Shown here: in pieces, positions 22,478-34,802 of the stretch
How the letters are laid out: each line of letters begins with the position of its first letter
Numbering within the stretch: the stretch's first letter is position 1
From: Arabidopsis thaliana
Taxonomy: Eukaryota > Streptophyta > Magnoliopsida > Brassicales > Brassicaceae
DNA: 64,000 nucleotides
Direction: 5' to 3'
Assembly (NCBI RefSeq): GCF_000001735.4
Contig: NC_003075.7
Location: 745,001-809,000 of the forward strand
Made by a program: the position numbers and the translations under genes
The notes under the pieces: generated by a model
The model's input: only the letters and a program-made list of their open reading frames with translations
Databases searched by the model: none
Told to the model about the DNA's origin: nothing

Positions 22478-24246
22478 CTAGTTCGGAAACCCTATTCAAG
22501 ATTGTGATCATCACGAGAAGCTTGTGCATCCTTGGAAAGGTACACACACTTTTAACTTTTAAGGTTCTTACTTTTCTTCTTAAGATTGAATTGCAATGTG
22601 TGTTTAGTGATTGTGTATACGTGGCTGAAACAGGCATTGTTGTTAATATTCCAACTACAAAGGCACAAGATGGTCGACCCGCGGGTGAGAGTGGATCGAA
22701 GCTAAGGGATGAGTATATTCTCAGAGGATTAAACAATGGTCTTTTGTTTGACAAGGCTTATAGAGTAGATGGTCATGGAAAGAAGGACTGGATGAAAAAA
22801 GACGGTCCCAAGTTAGGTCTTTACGGGTGGATAGCTGGTGCTGATGATTATAACGGTAATAATATCATCGGAGAAAACTTGAGGAAGACCGTGAACTCAA
22901 AACTATAGCTGAGCTTACGAAAGAAGAGGCGAGGAAACAGCAAATGCTTGTGAAGAATCTGAGACAAGTTGTAGAAGAGAAGATAAAAGACGTGAAGGAG
23001 ATTGAGGAGCTTTGTTCAGTGAAGTCAGAGGAACTTAATCAGTTGATGGAAGAGAAGGAGAAGAATCAGCAAAGCTGAATGCTATACAAGAGAGAACAAT
23101 GAGGCATATTCAAAAGATAGTTGATGACCATGAGAGATTGACGAAGCTGTTGGAGTCAGAGAAGAAGAAACTCGAAATCAAAGGTAATGAGTTGGCAAAG
23201 CCCCAAGTGCACAATGGAACCGAGAGAATGAAATTGTCTGAAGATCTTGAACAGGTAAAACATTTACTCTCTGTATCTCTCTTTTTTGTTAAGATATAAG
23301 TCCATGTGTTGATGTGTACTTAACAGAGGCAAAAGGAGGAGCTTCATGAGAAAATCATAAGACTAGAAAGACAGATAGATCAGGTACAAGCGATTGAGCT
23401 AGAGGTTGAGCAGTTGAAAGGACAGCTCAATGTGATGAAGCACATGGCATCAGATGGCGATGCTCAAGTTGTGAAAGAGGTGGACATCATCTTCAAAGAC
23501 TTAGTTGAGAAGGAAGCAGAACTCGCAGACCTCAATAAATTTAACCAAACTCTTATCCTTAGAGAGCGCAGGACCAATGATGAGCTTCAAGAAGCTCGTA
23601 AAGAATTGGTAAATGTATGTATCAAAGTGTTGTTCTTTTCAATTATATCAGAAAACCTCTGAGAAAGCTTGACATTTTGGTTTGTTTGTTTCATGTGCCT
23701 TATGTAGATTATGAGAGAATAGAAAACAAGTATCGGTGTTAAGTGTATGGGAGAGCTCGTAAGGAAACCATTCGTGGATGCAATGCAGCAGAAGTATTGT
23801 CAGGAAGATGTGGAGGACCGAGCAGTTGAAGTTCTCCAACTTTGGGAACACTATATCAACGATCCAGATTGGCATCCATACAAGCGGGTCAAGCTCGAAA
23901 ATCAAGATAGAGAAGTGGTAAGACCGCCTTCTTGACACGGTTTGTTATGTCGAATCTCTCTGAAAGATTAAAAAGCTGTTTTTGTGTTGTTGTTGTTATT
24001 TGTGTTTAGGAAGTGATAGATGATAGAGACGAAAAGCTGAGGGAGCTAAAGGCAGATTTGGGAGATGGTCCTTACAATGCGGTCACGAAAGCTTTGTTGG
24101 AGATAAACGAGTATAACCCGAGTGGAAGGTACATTACAACAGAGCTATGGAACTTCAAAGAAGATAAGAGGGCTACACTTGAAGAAGGTGTCACTTGTTT
24201 ACTTGATCAATGGGAAAAAGCGAAACGTAAGCGCGGAATGGCGTAA
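22478..24246 (+). pseudogene. 5'-truncated, mutated duplicate of IDN2 (XS/coiled-coil/XH protein)
   Basis: The intact family member IDN2 acts in RNA-directed DNA methylation; its XS domain binds double-stranded RNA. Homology starts near 22482 in mid-protein (GNPIQDCDHHEKLVHPWK), so the N-terminal zinc-finger-XS part is missing. Then come an intron, GIVVNIPTTKAQDGR.., most of XS (GKKDWMKKDGPKLGLYGWIA), the coiled coil (23079-23635) and the XH domain (MGELVRKPFVDAMQQKYC.. and 24010-24246, ending KAKRKRGMA). Defects: about 29 residues lost inside XS after YILRG; a 1-bp loss at 22890/22891; a short frameshifting deletion near 23073 with TGA at 23076; and TAG at 23720-23722 where the family has Trp. 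Introns are retained, so this is a DNA duplicate, not a retrocopy. Public annotation lists a protein here (At4g01780); I judge it decayed. The comparison with IDN2 is from memory. Confidence 0.75.
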
Positions 24247-24867
24247 AGGTTTAAACCTTTTCTTGATAACCGAACAAAAATATGTTTTCATGTGCAAAAT
24301 ATAATTTTGCTCATACTGGATTTTTGATTGATGATTTGCAGCTGCAAGAGGGACTGAAGAAAAAGCTTAGTTGCAGAGAAATGTGTTTGGTTTTTGGTTT
24401 ATTCTTTTTGTTTTTCTTCTCAGAACTTAGTGAATAGTTGACACAACTTTGATGTCTTGCATCGTTTTGATGTTTCATTGTGAAATATTTCTAGGAGTAT
24501 GCCGCCTCTTTGGACAATGAGTAGTAAAATGTATCATAATGCCATTTTGTAATATATTTAACATGTAAAACAACTAGATGTGGCCTCTCTCTTGTCTCAT
24601 ATCTTAAGCATGTCATTTAGAACCTTTTATTGTAAAAAACAAACTTTGTCACGAGTTACTTTCTTTTCTTCTAGTCAAAAAATTGAATATTGACCCTTTC
24701 ATTGTTATGTTAACGTTTCATCTTATAACCTATAAATTTACATTCGTTTTGGGCCTTTTGGCTAATTACGAGATAGACCCTTGTCAATGTGGAAAAAAAA
24801 AAAAAAAACTTCGAACTGGGTAGTTTTGTCGAACAGTTGGTGTCCATCACTAGAACACCGATCACCG
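24247..24867. other. Intergenic: pseudogene 3' flank and L7Ae gene promoter
   Basis: AT-rich spacer with an A-run at 24794-24809. No coding sequence seen. Confidence 0.6.
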
Positions 24868-25728
24868 ATGAGAGGCGTCACACCCATAAACCCTCAGAAG
24901 AAGATAGAAGCTGATTCGAATCCCGTCAAAGAATCTGAGTAAGCTTACCTAATTCTTCCTATAGAAACCAATTCAATACTCTCTCTTTCTCTCTAAGTCT
25001 GTTTCCAAAGAGTTTCTAAGGATTTCGATTTCTCCGGTTCGTCTTGTAGTTACTATGAAGGCGAACGTCTTACTCATCTACTCGACTTGATTCAGAGGTA
25101 AACTCTCTCCAAACCCTTAAAAAAAAACCATCACAAATATCGGTTTTTGTTACAAAAGTTCTCTCTTTTTGGTGAATTAGAGGAATTGAGACGTCCAAGC
25201 TTTCGAATGTGAACTCATTACCTGAGAAGATATGGCTCAAGGTTACTACTTACTACTCTTGCTATGGTTTTTTTTTGTTTCTTCAAGATTCGATTCTCAA
25301 ACACCACCGTTGTGATGTATTTCAGAAGCAAATAGCGATTGGGATCAACGAAGTCACTCGAGTTCTTGAGAGGATGAATCCCAACAATACTAGTGACCAA
25401 CAACAAAACCCTAAACAACTTCAGGTACGACACTACAACCCTAATAACTCTCATTAGAAAAATGGTATTGATTTAGAAAGAGACTGTTTTCAATTCATCA
25501 CAGGTAGTGATTTTAGTAGCAGATTGTAAACCGAGGATGCTGACCAAGCATATACCCAACTTAGCTGCTTCGAGAAACGTTCCGGTTCTCTATGTAAGGG
25601 ACAACAAACGAGCCTCTCTCAGATTAGGTGAGTTGGTTAAGCTCAAGACGGCTCTAGCCATCGGTATCAAGGCTAGAGGAAATGATCTCAACCTACTACT
25701 TAAACAGATTCTTCCGAGAGATTCTTGA
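24868..25728 (+). CDS. Ribosomal protein L7Ae/L30e-family protein (possible RNase P/MRP Rpp38-like)
   Basis: Small RNA-binding protein of the L7Ae fold. Exons: 24868-24938, 25050-25097, 25181-25241, 25326-25424 and 25504-25728, giving 167 residues; the first two junctions are phase 2, the rest phase 0. The conserved core is in the last exon: VVILVADCKPRMLTKHIPNL, then ASRNVPVLYV, RASLRLGELVKLKTALAIGI. This is the beta-alpha-beta element that recognises kink-turn RNA. The N-terminal half is a charged helical region (YYEGERLTHLLDLIQR). The arrangement resembles Rpp38/Pop3 of nuclear RNase P/MRP rather than a ribosomal protein, but that is inference. It is convergent with SECA1, 197 bp from its stop codon. 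Matches At4g01790. Confidence 0.88.
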
Positions 25729-25925
25729 TCCTGTAAGAGAAGGAAGTTTTCTTTGATCTGGTTTTGATGTGATCCTTTCTCAATGTACTAGTAGTAGTAT
25801 ATACAGATAAATGAGATTGACAACAAATTTAGTGATTCCAGCTTTCTCGAATGTATTCACCGAGCTTTTTTCCCAAAAACGAATTCCCGCTCTTGTACCC
25901 AAAAAGATTTTACCGTTTACCGCTC

Positions 25926-28900
25926 TTAGGCGCTTGCAATTGAGGATGGCTCATCTGTGACACCAACTTGTTTAGGCTTCTCACTAGCATTATCTACTTG
26001 TTTGCTCGGTTTCCCGTTCTGAGACTTCTTCTCTTCGTCCTTCTTTACCCGCACTGGTTGAAACTGCCACAAAAAAAAAAGAATCAAAACTTGAATGAGT
26101 AAATTATTGTGTGAAGTGAAGCAGAGGTTTTGATTTAATGAAGAACCTGATATATGGAGTATATCACATTTCTTCGTATTTGAGCCATCATTTCCAGAAA
26201 TAGATTGTATCCTTCGAGCTTATACTCGATGAGTGGATCGCGTTGCGCATATCCTCTGAGCCCCACAGCTTGTTGCACGAACTTGAGTGCTTGAAGGTGT
26301 TCTTTCCATAACCTATCAATATTGCTCAAGATTAAGAATCGTTCGGCATCTTTCATTAGCCCTGGTGATTGTTTCTCCACGATTTCCTATGAATCATAAA
26401 CAAGCTTTATTAACCACACAGCTCCTGGTATCTTATACCAATGTGAAAAGGCTAAGAATCCATCTATAACTTACTCTTTTCTGTAAGTATGCATCGCGGC
26501 CACGGGCACGGAGATAATCTTGCAACCCTTCATAACTTGATCCTTCGCTTTTCAGCAAATCGGGAGTGAGATCGTTCAACAGGTAACAGTACCTAAGAGG
26601 TTGAATTTTTATGAGAGCTTAAACAAATGTATAGTGCTTATGTATGTGAAATGTTTTCCTAAAGAAGTATAATTCTTACTGCTGAACTTTCGCAATGAGC
26701 TTTTCAAAATCCCAGCTTTCCTTTGGAGTATCTGGGCCAATATTTGCCTAGTAATGGTAAAACGAGTTTCAACTGTTGGTATACAAAGACTCGGGGGGAA
26801 TAACGACCTTCTTTAGCTGGGCATCAATATCAAACGGCTTACCTCTAGAATGTCATCCATTGTCAATTCAGCATACTCGATAATCAGAGGCTCAAGGCTG
26901 TCCGACACAAGAGCACGCCTTCTCTCTGTATAAACACGATCTCTTTGGCTATTGAGAACCTCGTCAAATTCGAATAATTGCTTTCTGATGTCAAAGAAGT
27001 AATTCTCAACTTTTCTCTGAGCTTCATCTAGAGCTTTAGTAAGCATCTTGGATTCGATCGGTAAATCTTCCACCCTGAATGCCCTCATCATACCCTAAGA
27101 GTTATACGGCAACTATGTTTAGACGATTATTTTCCAGAAGAATCAATAAATTGTAGATACAAATGTCACCTGAATCCGATCTCCACCAAAAATGCGGAAT
27201 ATGTTATCTTCAAGACTAAGGAAGAATCGGGAACTTCCAGGATCCCCTTGCCGGCCACTTCGCCCACGCAACTGTATGAGGGGAACAAAACATAGTGAAG
27301 AAGATTTATTTCACTGAGAAAGGAACCTGAATCAACCATAAATCTCCTTGAAACAAATCTATTAAGGAAACCTGATTGTCTATTCGACGTGATTCATGCC
27401 GCTCTGTCCCCACCACGTGAAGTCCACCAGCTTCCACCACCTGCAGCAGTTCAGGAGAATAAACGATCAACAACAGACACTTGACAGAGATTCACATACT
27501 GCTCTGCTGTAACAGAACTAACCTTCTTCCTTTCTTCATCAGTGTAGCCCTTATATTCTTTCGCTATCGCCAGAAATGCAGTCCTCAGTTTACCTATAAC
27601 TTCATCTTGGACAGGACCCTGAGAAAAGGAGGAAAGAAATGACTCAAACTAAAATTTAACATATGAACATATACTTCCAGGATTTCTCAGTTGCTCACCT
27701 TTTCACAAGAATAAGATAAACGTTCCTCTGCTTCAAGCTCAGTTAACGATTTCTGGCCCCAAGCCTCTACAGCTGATTGTACAGCTTCTTCAGCTAGCTT
27801 TGCTTTCTCATTTGACAGTTTGCATGGAAATAACTTCTCATTCACCTGAATCGTTAAAAAAATTCTACTTAGCTCAGTGTAACCATTAGAATCTCATGTT
27901 TACCAAAACCAGAGACTCTAGAAAGGCCAAACCTTCCATGTTCTCTTGGGAGGGGCCTTCTTCACAGATACAAAAACACCATCAGTAGGCTTTACCACTC
28001 TGTGGTAACATTTAAAACGTAACAAAACTTCAGCTAAAAATAAATCATGAACTCCAAGGTTCTTTGTTACACAAAGTACATAACCTGTAGCAATTTTATC
28101 AATGGTGGATAAAGGATCTTTCTTATGTGGACAAAATGTTTATTAGCGATAATAAAGTATTATTCATAACTTTGAATGCTTCATGCATGATACCTGGGCA
28201 TAAGTATCTCACGAAGCTTCAAACGTGCCATGAACTCTGCGTTTCCACCAAGAATTATGTCTGTCCCACGCCCTGCCATATTTGTGGCAATTGTTACTGC
28301 CCCTAAACGGCCACTTTGTGCTACAATTTCAGCTTCCCTCTCCACATTTTCTGGCTTGGCATTGAGGACCTTTTTGTACAACATATATATAACATCATCT
28401 GTCAGTATTCTTGTACAAGGAATATAATTGATTTGATTTTTTTATTGGTTTGTCTTTACATACACCATTTGTTTAGATGTCAAAAAAAAAAAGTTTGAAC
28501 TAATACTAATGGAGCATATGTATCTTGGATTCATTTTTGCATAGATTACGCGTCCAAGATTTATTAATCAAAATGACATGAAAGCCTTACCTCATGAGTT
28601 ATTCCAGCTTCCCTCAACAGTTGCGATAGTTCATCACTCTGCTCGACACTGGTTGTGCCAACTAGCACAGCCCTACCTGTCTTGTGCATTCTAGAGATCT
28701 CCACTACTACTGCCCGCCATTTGCCATTGACTGCCTTGAAAACCACATCTGACTCATCCTGAAAGTGATTTAAAAAGGTATAAGACAGGGAAAGAGAGAC
28801 GTTTTTTTTTTGAAAAGAAAATATCAAAATCGGAAACTAGTACAGCATACAATGTCCTTCCAGAACTAACATGGATGTTTAACATTTTTCCACTTTAACA

Positions 28901-31134
28901 GATCTCACTAGAAGGCCAACATACACGAATTTTAGATCTTCCGATGGAGAACAATTGTGAAGACCAACAGTCTGAATTTTGAGGTACAAGTTCAGAGCAT
29001 AAGATAGGAGACAAACCTTTCTTATCATGGGCTTATTTGTGGGTACAATTGTAACTTTAAGCTTGTATATGCTTTCAAATTCTGCACTCTCGGTCGATGC
29101 TGTACCCGTCATCCCGCAAAGTTTCGGAAACTACAACATAAAAGATATTATACATTACAATGCAAACAATAATCAAAAAGTGGAAAGTATGCATTTCCAA
29201 CCTGCAGAAAGAAGTTTTGATAACTAATTGACGCCAGAGTAATAGATTCATTCTGAATAGGCAAGCCTTCTTTTGCTTCAACAGCTTGATGTAGTCCATC
29301 ACTCCAACGTCTTCCCTGAAAGAAATAACTTATTCAGTGGGTTCCTACGTACTGTTTTTTTTTAATCTATGTTGTTCTTGTGGCCTAAGAATATTTATCA
29401 GCAGTAGCCACTGAGATCACTAAAATGATAAATAGTGATATTTCTTATTAAGATGAATATACACAAGTACCTGCATTACACGACCAGTAAACTCATCCAC
29501 GATAAGAACCTCCTTTGCTCGGATGATATAGTTCACATCTCTGAGAAAAAGTTCTTTTGCCTTAATGGCATTAAGAACATATGATGCCCACTGTTCACGG
29601 GGATCATACAAATCTTTCACGTCCAGGATTTCTTCTGCATCCTCATAACCCTGTTCCGTCAGTAAAACAGTCTTCTGCTTTTCATCAACCTGCCACACCA
29701 AAAAACCTTAGTGACCAGTTAGAATTTGGAAGATGGATTGCCAACTCCACTATAAAATTTCACACAACAAAAGAAATAACTGAGGATTCTTACAGTGTAA
29801 TGTATATCCCGCTCAAAGGCTGAAGCAATCTTTGCAGCTTTGTAATATTGGTCACTAGGTTTCTCTGCAGGCCCAGAGATAATGAGAGGAGTCCTTGCTT
29901 CATCAATAAGTATGGAATCAACTTCATCAATCACACAATAATTGAAATCCCTCAAGACGAGCTCCTCAACACTCTGTACAATCAGAAACTAACTCAGAAA
30001 AAACATCCAAAATAAACTCATACAATCAATAATGAAAGGAGAAAATAAAGCAAGAATTACTTTCCGTGGCTAGATTGTCTCTCAGATAATCAAATCCAAG
30101 CTCACTGTTGGTGACATATGTGATATCGCATAAATAATTTTCCTTTCTTTGTTCAGGTGTCATATTCTCTGTCAAAGTAACCACATGCGTAAAGCATCTA
30201 TAACACACAACGAGCAAAGAAGATGCTGATTACATTGACAAAGAAGTTCAGAGAAAAGAGACATACGTTGGATTAGACCAACCTTCAATCCAAGGAACCG
30301 AGGAACTTGACCAACCCATTCACAATCTCTTCGAGCAAGATAATCATTAACTGTAACCACATGAACACCTTTCCCACTTAATGCATTCAAATAAGCTGGT
30401 AAAATAGCAACAAGCGTTTTCCCTTCACCAGTTCTCATTTCAGCTATTTCTCCTTTATGAAGAACCATACCACCTGCAATTAAAACCATATAGAGAGACT
30501 CCACTCAAAAAAGTCTTTCATAACAGTGAGACCATTAGAATAACATTCCACAGAGACTGTGTTACCAATTAATTGCACATCGAAAGGTCTGAGTCCAAGA
30601 ACTCTCTTGGAAGCTTCTCTCACAACAGCAAATGCTTCCTACAATTTGAAATTTCCACAATTGAATCAAAAACATTGGTGTCAAAACCAAAAACTGAAGG
30701 ATTTGGAAAATTACAGGTAAAAGTGAATCCATGGATTCTCCTTTCTGAGCACGTTGCTTCAACGCATCAGTCCTCTCTCGCAACTCAGAATCCGAAAGAG
30801 CCGAAATCTCAGTCTCCAAGCGATTAACGGATGCGACGATGGATGCGTACTGTTGCCTAGTCGACTCTCCGTTATCAGAACCCTTGAAAATTCCGCTAAG
30901 AAGACCACCTAGTGAAGCATTCACACTCGTGCTTCTCTTCCGAGAGCAGCTACTACATCCAGATACTCCCAACTTGACGGTGTTTCCGAATTTGGTGCCC
31001 CAAAACGACGAAGAGCTCAGAAGACGATTTTGCCGGAGGATGATTCCATCCGCGATCACGAACTGAGAAGCGGTAGGTGAGATCGAGGGGCGGTGGTAAA
31101 GTAACTGAGAGTCGCAGAGTGGAGACACCATCAT
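25926..31134 (-). CDS. SECA1: Chloroplast preprotein translocase ATPase SecA1
   Basis: Stromal motor that drives proteins through the thylakoid SecY/E channel; loss gives albino seedlings (AGY1). Twenty exons on the minus strand: 31134-30715, 30638-30566, 30473-30267, 30168-30065, 29973-29794, 29689-29471, 29315-29202, 29130-29017, 28758-28591, 28369-28194, 27999-27933, 27845-27699, 27618-27523, 27440-27372, 27271-27170, 27094-26843, 26747-26680, 26592-26475, 26386-26147 and 26063-25926. This gives 1023 residues from the first ATG, or 1022 from the second (31131). There is a Ser-rich transit peptide, Walker A (MRTGEGKT), the DEAD-like box ([18 protein letters not shown]), and helicase motifs [10 protein letters not shown] and [12 protein letters not shown]. 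The C-terminus lacks the bacterial zinc motif. Oddity: the fourth intron does not fit GT-AG (separate entry). At4g01800 by synteny. Confidence 0.96.
29974..30064 (-). other. Non-canonical SECA1 intron, apparently GA-AG
   Basis: Minus-strand exon 4 ends ...NLAT (GCC ACG) followed by GAAAGTAATT, and exon 5 begins AGT GTT GAG GAG (SVEEL) after TGTACAG. Joining ACG to AGT gives LATSVEEL, the sequence conserved in SecA proteins and the expected 1022-residue length. The only GT nearby (four bases downstream) puts the frame out with every AG acceptor I could find before SVEEL. So splicing at a GA donor is inferred. Confidence 0.65.
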
Positions 31135-31733
31135 CGTCGACGGCGAGCCGGGAGAATTTCCGGCGGGAGCGAAAAACAGTCCGGCTGAAGAAAACCCGAA
31201 AACTTTTATTTCCGGTTTTCGTGTGTCGTCGAGTGAAGAGCACGAGAGAGAGAATTGAGACGTTGGGGATAAGGTGATGTTAATTACGTTTATACCCCTA
31301 GACTCAACTTCTGGTGGATACTCTTCTTTTTTGCCACGTCATTGAGTTTCTTACATATTTTCTAGCTTTAACTTATTTCACGAATTATTTTATATATTCG
31401 GCATGTATGTGCCTATGATAATGCAGATTTTAAAAATTTAGGTGACCGATTGATTTGTACCATCAAATAACTTGGATTCAAACCAAAAAGGCTAAGCATG
31501 GATGGTAAAAATAGACACGGCATTACATCGACTGTAAAATGGTAAAAAGAAAAATCACGGTCATCATCTCTACACATTATTTTGCTTGTAACGGACAGAG
31601 TATATAATTCACTTGAGAGAACTGGAGATCATATAAAGAGAATCCTAAAAACAAAAGACTCACAGAGAACAAAAAAAATGTTCTGACAGTAAAAGGCGGA
31701 AAAAAAACGATGAAGCAAGAATAAAATGTATGA
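31135..31733. other. Intergenic: SECA1 leader/promoter and SEC23/24-like 3' end
   Basis: The 31135-31275 stretch is the probable GC-richer SECA1 5' UTR. The remainder is AT-rich spacer and the 3' UTR of the next gene. ORFs here are shadows. Confidence 0.6.
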
Positions 31734-34700
31734 CTACCTGGGCTCAGGAGGCACTACTTTCAAACTCCTCATCCATTCGCAGAAACTGGCTTCATCAAAC
31801 TCTATAAAACTACTCTTTAGTTTCATTCTTTGCTCTGTCGTCAATGTTCTTATCTGTGGAAATCTTGCTTCCTGCACAAAAAAATTGGGTTCAGAAGAAA
31901 AAAAATAAAAATAAATGGATTAAGATCCGCAATGATAGTTTTGTCTTTTCTTTCTGACATGGTTTAGTATGTTTTTACCTGCTCATAAGGAGGGTCTTTA
32001 TGTGCTGGTATAAGCCGGCAAACAAAATATCTAGCTTGGGAACTTCCTTCCTGTTATGTTTCAATATATACAAGATTTTGAATTATGTTTCAATGGATTA
32101 GCAGATAGATATTGAATCCATAAAAAAAGAAAGGTTAGAAAGTGTGTGATTCTTTTGAGAAAAATTGTATAAGGTTCTGAAATGTTAAGGACCTTGAATG
32201 CGAGAATACGTGGAGCTGGAAACCGGAATTCAGTTAGCTCTTCAGCTAACGTTCTGCAAGCTGCTAAGACTGCAGCACTCTTCACCTCGTCAGCTGACAG
32301 TTCGGCTCCCTAAATCAACCAAAATGAATGATTAAACTGAAGTGATCCGAAAATAATTAAGACACAGAATGAAGACAAGAGTAACTTACCAACCAAATAA
32401 ATACATCTGTGCCATGGTCAAGAATAACAGCCTTATCTGATTGCATAGAGAGATCATACGCTGGTAGTTCCTCGAATGTACCACCTTCTTGGTGCATCAA
32501 GCAACGGGGTGCTACCATACGAAGAGACAGATCGAAAGATGCGTTTAGAAACAAATTTCGTAGCACCGATCTTTCATCTTCATGACCAATGATGTTTCCC
32601 AGTAAAGGACCCCTTCTAAGATGGAAGAGGAGTTCTGGGAGGGATGATAGTTCCTTAGGGAAGCTATAAAGCTTTGATTTTGGCACTTGTGATCCGAATT
32701 TCAAAGCAATGTCTTTGATTCTTTCGTCTACTGTAGCACGCATATCGACTGCGTCCTTCTGATTTTTCGCTAATAAAAGAGTTCTCTTGGAGATGAGGAC
32801 CGCAGAAGCTTCGTCCTCAACACTCTGAAGATATGCTGAGATGCTATCAACAGTTGGCAATTTGAACGTAATTACCCGAGACACATCTGCTTGATAAACA
32901 TCCGAATAATGGAAAGCAAACTGGAAAAATACATGATCGCTTTTGATGTCCCTCTTATTCTCCATTGAGAGAGAGAAGCTTTGTGTTTCTTCAACACTCA
33001 GCATCTGAATAGAGAGAGCCGCATCACTCTTAAACGTCTCGTGAGTTTCTGAATGTGCTTCTTCGCCAGGTCCAATCACCTGAGTTATAAGAATATCATC
33101 TGAACATCGTACTTCAAGCAGACCATGTGAACCTGCTGCCCTAGTGGCTGCCCTCTGCAAGTCCACACCAAAGGCTTCACCAAAATCATCGTGAAGAACC
33201 AAAACACCACCTGAAGCTTTTGCAAGTGGCTGCAGGATAGGAACTCTGAGAGGGCAAGTTCCAGCGCACAATATGTCGACGACCGTATTGTGCCTGTGAG
33301 CTTCACGCCCCAAATTTTCCATCCATTTTATGGCTGTCTTTTCCATATATGGATAATTTGGATGACTCATTGAATGAGGTACCGATCCAGGACCATATGT
33401 AATGGGACCACCAGCGCAAACTATGATTCTACTGTTACCTCCTGCTCTTCTGACCACTCCCCGAGACATTTCGGCTGATGGTCCTTGGATTATAGCCAGA
33501 GCAGCCTCAACGGCAGTTCCAAGGCACCTATCTCTAGAGGCTTCAGGTACATTCAATGTGTATGGTCTTAAGGACGAGAATATCTCATGCGCTACCTTTA
33601 GTGATGCATGCATTGGTGACAAGTATACACCGGTCCCATAAATCAGCGCTTTCATCGACTCTGCAGATGGTGATTTTGCACCAGAAATAACATCCGCAGA
33701 AGCAACGGAATCTTCAGAGAAATCATATATTGAAACAGTACGACCATACAGTATAATCCCAAGCCTGGTAGTTTGTGGAAGCGAGTCTACAAATGCATGC
33801 AAAGAGCTCTGCAAGTGCTGAAGATGTGGTTCATCTAAACACTCATCAATAACAAGGACGACAGGTGCAGATGTCCGCGAATCAGAGGCAGGAACAAACC
33901 CAGGTCTCTTGTTTCCAGTCTGTACATAATCAACCAGAGGCAATGAAAGCTCTGGAAAGTTTTGCAACTCATTCTTGCTCGAAGCCACATATTCACCTTT
34001 ACTTCCATTCATGTTCTCGCAGATGACACACTGCCATTGGCCTGAGCCAATTAATATGGAGCTATAGGGATTTGAATATGCTCCACAGTTCAAACAGCGA
34101 TGTGGATCACGTTGGATAATCTGAGGACCAGGACTAATCTCCCTCCCAGCAGAAACTATTGCTCCAAACCCCAAGCTAGCAACATTTGCTAGCTTCTTCT
34201 GCTTTAAAACCTACATGAAACGGCCAGTGATGGTTGCAGATAAATAAATTACACAATTAGCTAACACTGACGCACACCAAATGTGAATTGAAAGTTAAGT
34301 AAAATACCTTATTTGCTGAAAACAAAACATAAGGTGAGTCTGCAGCTATTGGTTCTTCCATTCTAACAACATCTGGAAGATCACGCTGAGATCCAACAGA
34401 TGACCCGTTTGAGTAAAAGGAAGGTGTAGATACGGGCAGAGAAGAATTAGCTGAAGAGTATGCCATAGGCTGAGGAGTAGCTGGAGAGGTACGGAAAGGC
34501 ACAGCAGCTGGTTTAACCGGAGTATTAAAGACAGGAGGACCAGGCGGAGTACTCAAGCGAGGAATGGGACTTCCGGTTCTGATACCATTCGCAGGTGACA
34601 ACAAACTTGGGGATTTCATCGACGGTGAAGACATCTGATCTGGTCTAAAACTTGGTTGAGGAAACCTAGGAGGTATAGGTGAAGCTACTACTGGAGGAGA

Positions 34701-34802
34701 ATGAGGGACCGGGGTTCTATCTGGCTGTGGTGATGGCCTATTTGGCTCTAGAGGAGTGAGAGTTCCCGGGTAATTAACCGACGATTTCGGTAAGTTAGCC
34801 AT
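31734..34802 (-). CDS. SEC23/SEC24 trunk-domain family protein (COPII-like)
   Basis: Likely a divergent COPII coat-related protein acting in ER-to-Golgi transport; cargo and partner are unknown from sequence. Exons (minus): 34802-34308, 34210-32390, 32309-32193, 32050-31979 and 31871-31734, all phase 0, giving 880 residues. The first exon is a Pro/Ser-rich low-complexity region (about 160 residues, many SP and PxxP steps), like Sec24 N-termini. Exon 2 starts with a zinc-finger-like set HRCLNCGAY...GQWQCVICENMNG (pairs of CxxC), then the vWA-like trunk domain (VVLVIDECLDEPHLQHLQ), a beta-sandwich and a helical region. The last exons encode the gelsolin-like end. A leader intron is likely upstream. 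The closest recognised match is the Arabidopsis gene At4g01810. Confidence 0.93.

Noticed and set aside
33402..33641. Plus-strand ORF inside the SEC23/24-like gene
   Set aside because: Shadow of the long minus-strand exon; composition explained by the real frame.
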